From: Guillardia theta CCMP2712
Lineage: Eukaryota; Cryptophyceae; Pyrenomonadales; Geminigeraceae
Direction of reading: 5' to 3'
NCBI RefSeq assembly: GCF_000315625.1
Contig: NW_005434663.1
Span: forward strand, 527,081-591,080
DNA length: 64,000 nucleotides
Position numbers and translations under genes: made by a program. Of this stretch, positions 1 through 11,453 are shown in pieces (position 1 is the first letter of the stretch; each line of letters begins with the position of its first letter). The notes below the pieces were generated by a model. It worked only from the letters and a program-made list of their open reading frames with translations. It was not told the DNA's origin and searched no databases.

Positions 1-47
1 TCAGTGACTTCCATACCGAGATTTCTCATAGGGGACGAGAAGGACAA

Positions 48-2275
48 ATGGAATGTCGTGTATGCTCCACTGCTTGTTTCGATGCTCCTCTTGTGAACAA
101 TAAGAGCCAGGGGGAGGGTGAAAGGCAGAAGGATTCTTCTTTTGTTGGCCTCGTTTTCGGAGCCATCGTAATCGTCATGCTTGATGTAAGAAGAAGTTTA
201 TGCGAAGAAGAGCAGAGTCCTCCGCAAGGACAGCTGATGAGCAAAGACAGCATCGAGAAGATTGCAACGCTGATCAATGCACTTGTTGACATGGACTACT
301 TCACGGAAGAGGAGGAGCAGGAGATATTCGAGCATGCTGTCACGATGGTTCTGCAGGAAATAGAAAGAATTCTCCCACCTCCAGTGTTGCGATTGGTGAT
401 TCACTCAGATGATAAGGATGGGATTGATGAAGAGCATGCCGAGAGCATGAAGTGAGCATTCTATCTTGCTTCTCGTGATTGCTGTTAGGTGACTTGCTTG
501 CTCTCAAGGTCGAGGCTGATTGAGTTTGTGAAGTGGAACATCAAAATTCCATACTTGGATGCGACTGACGAGGCCAGGGTTGTGACTGCTGTCTGCGCGG
601 TAATCGTTGAGAGTCTGAAGAAAGGAAAGTCGTTCAAGAACGGTTTGCTTCCGAATACAAGAAAATATCTCCTTGATGGGATTTCTCTCAGTTGTTGAGC
701 CCGTCAACAGCGGAGAGCTGATCATGGACGTCTTTGTGAAAGGAAGTGTTGGCCTCTTAGACAGGTTTGCTGACTCGTATACATCTGCTGCCTGACGATT
801 TACAGTGCAAATAAAAAGCAATTCGTCGAAACCATTTGCGAGGATCTCCAGATCCCGTTCGTCCCTGATCGACTTAAGACTTGGCTGGTGAGAAATGTTG
901 GATGTACACATTACTTTACAAGGTTTCTTCAAGGTGGGCATGATGGTGGAGGCGGTTGGTGAAGTCTTTGAAGCTTCCATCCTTGCTGTCTACCAGAACA
1001 GAATCTCGGAGGCGTATGACTGGTGAGCATGAAGTCTGGTCGTAGAGTCTAGAGTTTCTCAAAGTCCCGCGCTGAAGGGCTGCGGATCGAGTGGCAGACG
1101 CAAAGGAGTCGGAGGCATTCAAACTTTTGAGACAACAACGACCATGTATGCTCGAAAGCGTTTGAAGCCACGCGAGATCTTTTGGTGAAAAATTTACAGA
1201 TTCTCGATGGAGCTGGTTAGGTAACAGAATATCTGCCAAGGAATATGTCGACAAGGTGTTTGTGCCTCTTTGAGAGCTCCTATGATAATCCAATATGACT
1301 CGCCATCTCGGTGGGAATCAGCTCCCGGCATTTGACCAGGGAAAGCTTTTCGTAGATGGCCAGCTTGAATTGCCATATGTGAGGCTCTCAGATCGCTAGA
1401 TGAATCGAGTTTTGATGCAGTCATTTCATGCTTCCAGCGATCAGAAGCTAAGTTTGGTGAAGAAGTGAGAGACTGCCTGGTGAATGAGCTCAACGAGAAG
1501 ATCAATGTGATAGGGTCGTCGATCTACCTACAGATTGCCGTACAGCTGACGTTGTTGCAGGTGGGTATGCGACAAGTTCGAAGAGTGGGAAGGCATACTG
1601 ATTCGAAACATTGTGGACCTTACTTTAATGGAGGTAATCTCAATACCTCCCATAGATCCCGTGATGCCAATTTCATTTCAGAGCATGGACATGGAGAAAA
1701 TGGAGGGATCCGTCGCCTACTTGTGCAAAGAAAACTTTGGTAAAAGATATGCTTGTGTATGCGAAGGGAGAAGAAGTATTGATATCTCGTCTTTGCCTTC
1801 CAGGCTGTACGTATCCCTGCTTCAATTATGCTTCTTCTACTGACGCACAAGACAATTGCTGCACCTCATCCAATCAGTCGCGATAGGATATGAATGGTTT
1901 GAAGCTTTTCGAGCAGAGGAGGTAAGTTTGCTCCTTCTTCCGCCTGAGGGATCCCTCACTATGATGAAAGCTTCCTTGCCCCTACGGATGGGATCCCCTG
2001 CACTGGTATTGGGAGCTAGCTAAGGTTATCGCTACTATCATGTCATGTGCTGCACATGACGGAGTCTCCTCACTAACACGTTTTGCTGGCTGTTGAACAG
2101 GAATTTGCTGTCAGGGACATGAAATTGGTGAAAGAGTTCAAGAAACCAGAAGGAGGCAGGTCAGTCCCGTTGTGCGTTGGTTTGAACTTCTTTGATACGG
2201 GAGAAACTCAGAGTCATGTCATCCGAGAAGAGAAAGGCTAGCAAACATGTTGTGTTCAACCTCTTCACGCGCTGA
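48..2275 (+). CDS. Unknown alpha-helical protein, multi-exon
   Basis: I do not recognise the family. A chain of short exons can be joined in frame: exon 1 ends at 451 (intron 452-508), and later joins use GTTTGC, GTTTGC and GTGAGA donors. The decoded pieces read as amphipathic helices, for example EKIATLINALVDMD, VVTAVCAVIVESLKKGKSF and KKQFVETICEDLQIPF. The last exons end with KEFKKPEGGR, then an exon reading VMSSEKRKAS to a TGA at 2273-2275. The start is uncertain: ATG 48 gives a Cys-rich leader and one hydrophobic stretch (SFVGLVFGAIVIVMLDV), while the in-frame ATG at 177-179 would drop it. The gene could begin before the window. Exons between about 1020 and 2100 were not all resolved. No catalytic motif is visible. 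Confidence 0.55.
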
Positions 2276-2900
2276 GAGCAATCTCGTAATGGACAATAAT
2301 GTACTGTCTGATCAAAGTCTGCAATGAGAATGACTCTCTACCTCGCTGTCACTCGGCCTGACCGTCCGACACCCACTTAGAGTTTGCCGTGTACTGCCGA
2401 TGTTTTCTGTCTCCCTTTCCTCCTCTTCTTCCATCCTGCCTCGACCCGGCTCTCCCCTCCTCCCTGCTGAGCTCTCTTGTATGCCCCCTTTCCTTCTAGG
2501 GTTTTTTGGGCCTCCGATTGCTCGACAGTAGTCAACCTGTTTCAACGGACGAAATGACCCCTACCCCATAGTTCGTCTCGCACTGGTAACATTTTTCTCA
2601 TTTGGAGTGGTCGAAGGTAGGGTAGCACGGTAGAGGGGACGTTTTGTGCCCGGAGAGCGTGGACTTTTCAGGTACGGTAGGGTCATCGCAGTACCCGTGT
2701 TTTTAACGTATAACAAGGGGGTGATTGTATTTTTTCTCGGCGCGAGGTAGGGGTTTGACAGGCTAGTAAAGCCGAACGGTAGTCCTGACCAACAAACTCG
2801 ACAGTAGCGAGCACGGACAACGTGGGTCTCTGAAACTGAGCTCGAGATGCATGCTTAGAGGTACCAGAAAGAGTAGGAGAGGATCAAGAGAGCATTGTAG
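2276..2900. other. Intergenic region, promoter-like tracts
   Basis: Lies between two plus-strand genes. It holds a pyrimidine-rich stretch at about 2395-2470. From about 2560 to 2790 there are many plus-strand G-rich words (GGTAGGGTAGCACGGTAG, GGTACGGTAGGGT, GAGGTAGGGG). The latter resemble the tracts in front of other genes in this window and may be the promoter of the gene at 2901. The pyrimidine tract has no matching minus-strand gene that I trust. Confidence 0.4.
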
Positions 2901-3738
2901 ATGAAGAAAAGAGCAACCTGGAGCCTGGATGAGGTCGAATCAGACCTTCAGAAAGCTGTTTGGAATGCGTCGAAAAACAGAGTCCTGATCATCTCAAAAT
3001 CGGAGGCTTCTTCGTCTAAGAAACGTGGGGCAGACGGGAGGAAAAGGTACACTGAAATGACATGGATTGTTGACACTGATGACTTGTATTGTTAGAAGGA
3101 GAGTTGTGTTTCGAGACGAGATCGAACAGTCTGCTCACACTGCAATCCAATCAGAAAAGGCGATAGATCCAACCCCTCCAGAATTTTTCACCAGTGATGA
3201 TGTAATGCAAGAAGATGTACAAGTATACAAGAAGGAGAGTAAGCATTTTGAATTGACTGATCTTTTTGGAATCCAACTACTCGGACCTATGGGTTGGACA
3301 TTGCCAAATTTTGGTGGAGAGGGCGGGCATTCAAACAAAGAAAACAATGGAAGCAATGCATCGTCACTGGGGAAATTCTCTGGATCATCAACAAAGGCTG
3401 AGAGCAGCAACAAGATATCCAACATGATGGTTGATGACGAGCAATTCATCGAAGGAATCGTCAAATCTTCACATATGCTCTCAGATGTTAATATGCCCAA
3501 CATCGTGTCAGCCTCGAAGAAGAGGTTTGGTAAAGGCACTCTTGCCGGACTGCAAGTGGAATCGATAGGAGAGCAGCCGCAGGAGTCAAGTCCTAGTAGC
3601 AGCATGCCTCGCAGAGGCTGGCACACTCGGAGGCGACAACTCACTCCGAGACGAGGGGGTCCTCCAGTCGAGGAAAGCTCTCCGAGCAGGGGACATGTAC
3701 CCTTTTCTCTCACTCCGGAGAAGATGAATATCTGGTAG
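2901..3738 (+). CDS. Unknown, largely disordered basic protein
   Basis: Two exons, 2901-3046 and 3096-3738, joined through a 49-bp GT-AG intron, giving 262 residues. The join reads GRKR then RRVVFRDEIEQ. The N-terminus is basic (MKKRATWSLDEVE). The middle holds a modest hydrophobic patch (LTDLFGIQLLGPMGWTLP). The C-terminal third is rich in Ser, Pro, Gly and Arg (RRGWHTRRRQLTPRRGG, SSPSRGHVPFSLTPEK), with several Ser-Pro and Thr-Pro sites that proline-directed kinases could use. This suggests a nuclear or phospho-regulated protein, but that is inference only. The stop is TAG at 3736-3738. It converges with the carrier gene, leaving about 70 bp between the two stop codons. Confidence 0.6.
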
Positions 3739-3807
3739 TTACAAGGCATTCTCGAACTTTTACTACTGGAGTTCGCTAAACAAAGAAACATGAAGAATAA
3801 GAAATCT

Positions 3808-5260
3808 TTAAGGTACAGAGTTGCACACGGTCGCAACATGATCCATCACGTTGCAGACTGAGTTCACAACATGCGTGGGGTCGATATAAGTTTGTCCTAC
3901 ACCTCCTCCTGCAATGATCCCGGCATTGTCCACCACAGGCTGCAAAACCAAAAGCGAGTTACTTTCACTCGAGTCAGGAGCTTCAATTTCGTACCTGAGC
4001 GACTCCAACACTCTGCATGGCAACAGCATGATTCACACCATTAATAGGCGTGTGTGAATTCAATTCATCCGCGCTTGCAAGTACCACTGGAGACATCTTA
4101 AGGCTCGGCCCTCTGCCAAGAACGCTGCGGAGCCCCTCAAACACACACAAGCTGATGGACATGGCAGGGGCCATCCTTCCGAGACGAGCTTCAACGCCCG
4201 AGAAGAACCCACGAAGTCCCTTCCTGCGCATTACATTTCTTGCAGCAGCCTCAATGCTCATCTTCGTGGGGGTCACCGAGGAAGTTGGCAAGTTTCGGTC
4301 ACATGGAGCAGATTGTACCGTTGTTTTGATCACATCAGCGGGAGTGGTGATGAAAGAAGCCATCATGCCTGAGAACAAGCCGGCAACCATGGCTGCTCCC
4401 AGACTACTTGTGCAAACTCCATTCATGCACGACTTAGCACTCGAGTAAAGTGGAAAGTACATGGCTGCGAAGGGAATGTCTCTGAGCCACGTCGCCTGAT
4501 ATCCCGTGTAGAGACCAGAGAGTCCTAGGTCTTTGATGTGATCCAAAGTTGATTTCTTCTCCCTGCTGATCTGTGCTTGAATCTTCAGCACTTCGAGCGG
4601 GTTGGTGGCAACGATTGTCGCTAGACCAGCGATGCTCCCTGCAAGCGCCTGGCCAGAGAAAGAGACTGAGGCCGCACTGTCGACATGTTGCACCTGTTTC
4701 AACGTGGACAGGACAAACTCGTACACGGAGAGCTGGATGGCTGATTCAGGGGCCGCCCCGATCATCACCGGGATGAGACCATTATACAAGGCAAAGAAGC
4801 CCTCCTCCTCCACAATCTTCTTTATGGTCTGAAAGGTGTTGAGCTTCTCCTCCCCTTCTGCTGCTTGAATCCTTGTCTTGGCCGTGTCGATTGGAAACAC
4901 AACAGCACTTGCAACCATCCCTGCCAGCGCCCCGATGGCAAGGTTTAAAAGGTTCTCGTTGACTATCTTTGGTACCGCGTCCAGGAGGGTTGCTGAACTG
5001 GAAACAGATCCCGCAACGGCAACATTGATCATTGCATGGTCAAGCTCAAACATCTGGAGTGACAGGGCCATTTTCCTCCCCTTGTTGCATGGAAGGCTGG
5101 ATGGGGATGGCCGTTTCAATAGAGCAGTCACTCCCTCTACCCTCGAAGAAACACTTGGCATGCCGCCGGGGCAGGAAGGTAGGAAGGCATGCGCAGATTG
5201 GAGAACGAGAAGAAGAATCAGAAAACCTGAGCACCTGAACAGCATTCTCTCTGGGCCCAT
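3808..5260 (-). CDS. Mitochondrial carrier family protein with plastid-type leader
   Basis: Encodes 465 residues in two exons (5260-3995 and 3939-3808; 55-bp intron). Three Solcar repeats are visible through their signatures: PIDTAKTRIQ, PLEVLKIQAQ and PADVIKTTVQ. Each is followed by helical segments with G-rich turns, so this is a six-helix carrier that moves a small metabolite across an organelle membrane. The substrate cannot be read from the sequence. The N-terminus is unusual: residues 1-25 form a signal peptide (hydrophobic core FLILLLVLQSAHA) and residue 26 after the predicted cut is Phe, followed by a Ser/Pro/Arg-rich stretch to about residue 75. That is the bipartite signal plus transit leader of proteins sent to secondary red plastids. 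The likely site is therefore the plastid inner envelope rather than the mitochondrion. The last exon ends in ATVCNSVP and a TAA. Confidence 0.85.
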
Positions 5261-6082
5261 TCCTCGCGCACCCTTTCCTTATCTCTCTCCCTATCTCTCT
5301 CCCTATCTCCCTCCCTCTCTCTTTCTCTTTCTCTCCCTCTCCCTCTCCCTCTCTCGCTCCTGTTCGCTTGCTATGTCGCCTGTACGTTCGCTTGCTCCAG
5401 TGTCCTGTCGGAGTCTTGCAAGGCCTCGCACACGTGGGGTGGGTGGACTCAGAGGGTGGGGTGATAAATATCGATGACCCGTATTTTTGAATATGAAAGA
5501 TAGGGGTAAAATACCTTGGAGTGGGAAGGTACGTAGAGAGTAAGTGGGGTGGTCTCAGCTTTTATCAGGTTGATTTTGTTAATGGGGGTGGTACTTTCCA
5601 TGAGGGGACGAGAGCGAGGCGGGCCTTTTGTGGGGTTAGCGAATGGTAGGGTGGGGTAGTCTTGTGATCACTTTGGGTGGGTATTGAACATTATGAAAGA
5701 AGGGGTACTTTTGAAAATATGGGGGTGGGGAAGAAAATTGGTGGGGTAGTAAATGAGAAAGCAAGCAGTACAGGCTCGCGGGGGCCTCAAGCGGACGCGA
5801 TGGTGCGGGAATGAGAGGAAAGAAGGAGAGTAAGAAGAGGAGAGAAAGGAAAGAGCTATGGCAGCATTGAGGGAAGAACGTGAATTGAAGGAAGAGAAGA
5901 AAATCAACATCAGGCTCCAGAGCAATATGATTGATTGATCATCTGATACGCATTTCGTTCCGGAGATCACTTGCTCCAAGTCGAACTAAAGCTTCGTCAT
6001 ATCGCTTCGTTTAAGCTCGGAATCTGCGCGATTTGACACCTCTGGGAAATTATAGTTTTTAGCTTTGGTACAGGATCATCAC
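5261..6082. promoter_or_regulatory. Divergent promoter region, carrier gene / elongase gene
   Basis: No gene is seen in 822 bp. Reading left to right: a CT-rich tract (about 5274-5375, mainly TCTCTCCC units); then a region rich in plus-strand GGGGTAG/GGGTGG words (5450-5760); then a GA-rich tract (about 5811-5900). The CT tract is purine-rich on the sense strand of the left gene, and the GA tract is purine-rich on the sense strand of the right gene. Confidence 0.55.
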
Positions 6083-7398
6083 ATGTACAGCGATATCAAG
6101 GATTCTGCTAGCTTGCACTCAATGAAGCACTCGAGCATGTTCTCAACGATGCTATCCCGTGTGTTTTCAGAGCACGTCAGAGAGCAGGTAGAACACTTTC
6201 GTTTCCACCCGTCACAGCCTCCCCTCCTGGCATCTTTCCACGATGTCGTGGTCATTTGTGTCGTTTATTTCCTGTCGGTGAGAGCTTTGAAGTTCTTCAT
6301 GCGATCGAGGAAGCCGTTCGACCTGCGGTATGTTGTTGCCTTTCACAGCGGGCTGTTAACAGTGGCAAGCTTTGTGCTCTTTGCTTCTTTCATGATGATT
6401 TTGTTCGAAAAGTTTCAGAGCTTCTCGCCCTGGGAGACGATATGCTCATCCGACTTTCATCACGACGGCAACCTGCAATTTCTGTATTATATCAACTATC
6501 TGGTGAAATGGTACGAACTGCTCGACACGGTCATCCTGGTGTTGAGAAAGAAAGAGGTGATATTTCTCCATGAGTATCATCACGCAGCGACGCTCTTCTT
6601 GTGCTGGATACAGCTCGATCAGCATTCTACCGTGCAGTGGGTTCCCATCACCATAAACCTCCTCGTCCATGTCTTCATGTACTACTACTACACGCTGGCG
6701 GCGCTGAAAATCCCAGTCTGGTGGAAGATTTATCTCACTCAGCTCCAGATCGTTCAGTTTGTGATAGACATCGCAGCTTGTAAGCACCTCCGCATGATTC
6801 TTCTTTGCTCTCGTCCCCTTGCGCCAACTGTGATGTGGCGGACAAAGCTTCTGATCCCATCGCAGGTGTGTACGCAAGCAGCCATGAGCCTGTGATCGGA
6901 GGCCTGGGGCTGGCTGGGCTGCTCAGTGAGTATCAGCGCGATCAAGGTCCATCCTTGCGTGACTTTCTATGTCAGGTCCCAGGCCCATGTGCAACGGCAC
7001 GCTTAAGGGAGCGCTCGTGGGGGTCGGGGTGATCTTCAGCTATCTCGTGCTCTTTGTCATTTTCTACCTTCAGACTGTGAGTATCTATGCGGGGTGGGTG
7101 GAAAGGGAGAGGGAGAGGGAGAGGGGGGGGGGGGGGATGGGAGGTGGTGGAGGAGGCTGACAGTATAGCAGTACCTGTCGAGGTCAAAGGGCAAGAGGAA
7201 AGAGGAATGAGTGGGGGATCTTGGCACAACTGGGACAAGACGAAAGGATGCTTCAGATGCATTCTTCCTTGTTTTTTTACGCAGTTATGGTACAGGGGAA
7301 ACAATAAAACCAGCCAGGATAAACAGAATCAAAGCTCGTTGGTGAGGACGGCGTTGGATGGGATGCCGAGGACCGAAGGCCTCACTTCGATGCCCTGA
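6083..7398 (+). CDS. ELO-family very-long-chain fatty acid elongase
   Basis: Encodes 323 residues in four exons (6083-6779, 6866-6925, 6976-7076, 7285-7398). ELO proteins are the ER-membrane condensing enzymes (3-ketoacyl-CoA synthase type) that add two carbons from malonyl-CoA to long or polyunsaturated acyl-CoA. The diagnostic histidine box HEYHH is at 6569-6583, with NYLVKWYELLDTVILVLRKK just before it and the Tyr-rich segment HVFMYYYYTLAALKIPVWWK after it. TQLQIVQFVID follows the usual TxxQxxQF pattern. Several hydrophobic helices are visible. The last exons read MCNGT, then a membrane helix, then a hydrophilic tail without the usual dilysine ER signal. The start is the first in-frame ATG; MKHSSM at 6122 is an alternative. 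Intron 3 is long (208 bp) and contains a G run and GA repeats. Confidence 0.9.
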
Positions 7399-7844
7399 CA
7401 AGAATGTGAGGAGAGGGGGAAAAAAGAAAGAAAACTGCCGCACCCAGACCATGATGAGAACGGCGATGGCAAAACTATTGGGTAGGAGACGAGTTAGTAC
7501 ATGGTAGCAGGTGAGATCATAGTGCGAACCTGATCAGCAGGACGATGGTAGTTCCCCAGTTCCTCTGGGTGCTCACAGACCTGCGGACGACTCGCTCAGA
7601 GTTCATGGGAGGCCCTGCAGTGCTCACTGTTGGATCGTGGAATGAGTTTGCACACTCTCGTTGGAAAGCTTGATGATGTTGGCGTTGTGAACTCTGCTGA
7701 GAGACTAGGGAAAGGAGTGAACACAAAGTCATCAGCACTAGCAAGGTATCCACCTGAAACCTGTCCATGTGAGTAGCGATGAAGTGCCTCCTTGAGCTCG
7801 TTTGCAGCTCCTGACAAGCACGTCAGCGATTTGGCAGTGAGAGG
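7399..7844. other. Region between elongase and channel genes
   Basis: Lies between the stops of two convergent genes. A minus-strand open frame at 7517-7768 could encode 83 residues with a hydrophobic start (VDTLLVLMTLCSLLSLV) and a hydrophobic end (WGTTIVLLIRF). It has no relative I know. It could be a small membrane protein, an extra 3' exon of the channel gene, or chance. Confidence 0.25.
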
Positions 7845-10717
7845 CTACGTGAGACGCGAGAGCAGCACCTGCTCGTCGTCGTAGATGATGGATGTGTCCT
7901 TGTAGTCTGAGACCCAGTGGGGGTCCCGCTCTCGGATTCCAATCCAGCAGAGGAAGGAGTCGACCGCACCTGAGAGTTTCTGCTCTGCCGCTAGAGCATA
8001 GTCTTTGGTGAATGAATTCCGGAAGGCAACGTTCAGAGCCATGGAGCAGAAGAGGAGAACGAAACAGGCAATGATGGCAGAGACGTCGAACTTGGTCACC
8101 GAACCACAGGTGTTGGGCTGCAGAAGAGAGCTCATGTAAGTGTCTTCTGTGGATGCCAGAAAGCCAGAATTCGAGAGGTCGGACAAGACTGTGCTCATGC
8201 CTGCCGTCAAGTACGTGGACGCGTAGATCCGAGTCCCGCTGATAGGATCGTCGCAAGTGTCGCAGAAGCAGAGAGCGTTCTGGAGGCCAAACCTCTTGTC
8301 AGAGAGGAGCAGCGGGTCTCCCACAACCTTCAACGGGTTTCCGCACTCCTTAGCGTAGAGCCCCGAGCTCAAGAAATACTGCAAGAGATCGGCATGCGGA
8401 ACCACCATGGCCGCGACCTTCCCGTTCAGCACAGCCTTGCCGCATTCCTCTAGCGATGAAGCCGTGATAGGCTTGAAGCCAAAAATTGTAGATAGTTGCT
8501 TGTAGTAGGTGCGCTCAAGAACGCAGATGTCTACCCCGACCAACCCTGACACGTCTTGGATGTTCGCTGCCTCCTGCATGTTGTTGATCTCGTCCACCAC
8601 AGCTCCACTGAAGAGTCCGAAGCAAATGAGACCAAAGATCATCCAAAACGACCCAAACAATTTCCCAATCAGAGTCGTCGGAACTTTGTCTCCATAGCCA
8701 ACAGTCGTCACCGTGACTGCCGTGTACCACAAACCGTCCATGACACCCTCAGCATAGAATTTCCTGAACAGGTCATTGTAGCGGTGCTCAACAATCCAGA
8801 AAATGTGGCCCATCACAAAGATGAAGAAGAAGAAGATCGACAGGAAGTTGATGAAAGACGGTGAGAAGAGCATGAGGAACATTGCGAGACCTCGAGAAAT
8901 CAGTGGAGGATTCGTCTTCACGACAATAACAAAGCCGTCACCCTTCCACAGGCTGTCTGTGCATTGATATTTATCGATCTGTATGCTCGTATTCTGAGGT
9001 GAATACCTCAGCTGGTTGAAGTTGGAGATCAGAGTTCCTCGGAGTGGAGGCGGCCAAAATTTCTTGTCGTTGGACCCAGAAGTCGGAGCTGTTGATAGCA
9101 GAACACTGAGGTCAGTGACGACGTTGAAGGTGATGTTGTAGTTCAGACGGGCGGCAATCTCCTTGATTACATCGATGGTGTATCCTTTCGGCTCCACCAT
9201 CCACTTGGGCAACCTTGGAAAGTACCCGCTCGGTTGCAATTCGTCCTGCGCGGTGCAAAATCCAAAGTAGCTGCAACCTCTGCCAGACACACAATCTTGA
9301 TCGCTTGCACACGTGTGCTTCAGGTTTTCTGCTGTTGCTGATGCGTTGCACGCTGCTGACGAGCATTTGCTCTGGTTCAACTCAACTTCAACGAAAGGAG
9401 GATTGTTTTGAATCTGGACCTCCAACAAGCATGAACGTGACCATGGGGATCGGAGCAGTGACCTATTGTATTCGATAGAACCTGTCAATGAGCAATCATG
9501 GAAGATTGTGTAGTAGAAGTATCTGGTAGAGTCGATGGTGTTGATGGACCTGGAAGCGTCATACCTTGAGAAATCACTGTAACTCTCTACAAAATCTCCT
9601 AGAACCCATTCAGTGCTGTTCAGGATGTAGTTGCCATCGATGTCAGCAGCAATGAACTTCCTCTCTAAGAAAGAGATGCGGCCATCGCTGTTCAGGTCGT
9701 GCAGGTTGAAATTGATGGGATAGAGGTATTGGTTGTCCACTGCGCCACCCGTCGTCTTCTTGTAGAGAGAAAGATAGTACTCGCTCTTAGAAACATACTC
9801 GTCTCCATTCGTATCCGCAAACACCTTGAAGTAATGCTCCTCCAACGAGATTCGCTGGCTTCCATCCAAGTCTTCTTCCTGTAATGCTTGTGCGATCTCA
9901 GCCGTGGTCGGCTCACGCACGAGCGAGGGATCCCAGCCGTTGGACATGTAGATGTCCAGAAGCGCTAGCACAGACACTGAGTACCACATCTGCAGCTGTC
10001 CGCTGTCTGTCAAAGGCGACACATCGTCAAGGCAACGAGGGAACAGAGCACAGAGATTTTCGTACCTCGGAACAACCCCCCGAGAGGCCCGTTGTTCAAG
10101 GACTTCCCATCGTCAAGATTCTGCACAGGACCAGACTTGCAGACGTGCGTGATGGCCCAGAAGTGTCTCAGCACAAAGTACTCTTCCTGGCTGAGAACTC
10201 CATCCTTGTCCAGGTCTGCCTGGTGGAACGAATATTGAGGGTTCAGGCGATTGGCGGATACCAGCCAACGATTGGGTCCTGAATGCATGTATGGGCTGAA
10301 TTCAGCGAATGACAGGGTCCCACTGGCATTCGTATCCAGGTTGGCAAACTCAGTTCTAAACTTGTTGCAGTTTAGCTCTGGGTCAAACGAGAACGAGATT
10401 GGTGCGTTTCTTGGATAATTCAGAGTCCATACGCAGAACCTGCAGCAGAAGTAGTAGTTCTTGATGTACTCCAATCCCGGAACATACTTGCTCGGTGGAT
10501 TTGTAGCTGTCCACCACAGGTCTGCAGGTAACTGGGTCCTGAAGAAATCGGCATCATTTGTAGCGCAGGAGAACGATTCTTGAGATGTGATGGGTGCTTG
10601 GCATGAGCTAGAACACTCTCTCAAGAGCAGAATGGACACCAGACACATCAACTTCGCCTTCGCCTTCATGTTCCATATGTTCTTCATCTTCATCTTCATC
10701 TTCATCTTCATGTCCAC
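7845..10717 (-). CDS. EF-hand, glutamate-receptor-like channel with K+-type filter
   Basis: Encodes 937 residues in two exons (10717-10066 and 10006-7845; 59-bp intron). After a signal-like start come four EF-hand-like loops: DTNASGTLSFAEF and DLDKDGVLSQEEY in exon 1, then DTNGDEYVSKSEY and DLNSDGRISFLE (about residues 265-355). Next is the first half of a periplasmic-binding-type ligand domain (MVEPKGYTIDVIKEIAARLNY, from about residue 480). A pore module follows: a transmembrane helix, a pore loop with TVGYGD (8688-8705, about residue 651) and a second helix. The second half of the ligand domain comes next, then a third helix near residue 875 and a short cytoplasmic tail. This is the ionotropic glutamate receptor layout with a potassium-channel filter, as in bacterial GluR0. 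It should be a ligand-gated, potassium-selective surface channel, with calcium sensed on the outer side. The ligand is unknown. Confidence 0.88.
8688..8705 (-). other. Potassium selectivity filter TVGYGD
   Basis: The six codons read TVGYGD on the minus strand, the canonical potassium-channel filter. They lie inside a pore loop flanked by two hydrophobic helices, and the whole is inserted in a ligand-binding domain. Confidence 0.9.
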
Positions 10718-11453
10718 GTTCGTCGCCGTCCGCCTACACCGCTCTTACTGTTTGCACCATGGCTGTAGACCACCCCAACAATATCATCAAAGCAACTACC
10801 CTACCCCTCTTAAAATGGGACCCCACCCTACCGAATGTCGGAAGATTCCCACAAGATGGAGTTACCTACTACCCCCACCTCAACCCTCAATGGAAATTGA
10901 CCACCCCAAACATCCCACCCACTACCATCCACACAAAAGTCATATCCTGGACACTATTACCCTAACCCCTTTTTCCTAACAGTCGCTACCCTGACTACCC
11001 CACAGATACGTACTGACCTACCAGGGAAAATTGGTGCAAGTTATGGTCAATATGACCGGTACTCTGCTTTACTGAGCCCACCCTCACCCCAGCCTTTCGG
11101 ATCAGAAGTCGCTTCTAAATGTGAGTAAAATATCATGAGGGCAGCGAAATTCAGACTAGGACAACAAGGAAGCAAGATGGGGGCAAGAGCGATCGGAGGC
11201 ATGGCAATGGCAGGGAGCGGGGAAATGGGAATGCTGGGAGGAGATACGGAGAGACGGGAGCGAGAAGGAGGATGATTGTAGCGTTTCCCTTCATAGATGC
11301 AGAAAGGAATTTGTTTGTGATGCTCGACGGCGGCACATTCCACCCATCATGCTCATTTACCAACGATTGCAGCCTCTTGTGCCTGCGTTTCCACCTGCGG
11401 CTGTTCTCACTTGATAGATGACAACCAGGACGAGGGTTTGAACATCATCACAT
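10718..11453. promoter_or_regulatory. Divergent promoter region, channel gene / 11454 gene
   Basis: No gene is seen. About 10775-11010 is strongly C-rich on the plus strand, with repeated CCCCAC, CTACCC and ACTACCCC words, so it is GGGGTAG-rich on the channel's sense strand. About 11155-11275 is G/A-rich on the plus strand (GGGGGCAAGAGCGATCGGAG, GGGAGGAGATACGGAGAGAC), which is the sense strand of the right-hand gene. Confidence 0.55.

Noticed and set aside
2312-2545. Minus-strand open frame of 77 residues
   Set aside because: Low-complexity Glu/Arg-rich reading of a pyrimidine tract; no supporting features.
4050-4448. Plus-strand open frame of 132 residues
   Set aside because: Antisense of the carrier gene, whose three Solcar repeats are clear on the minus strand.
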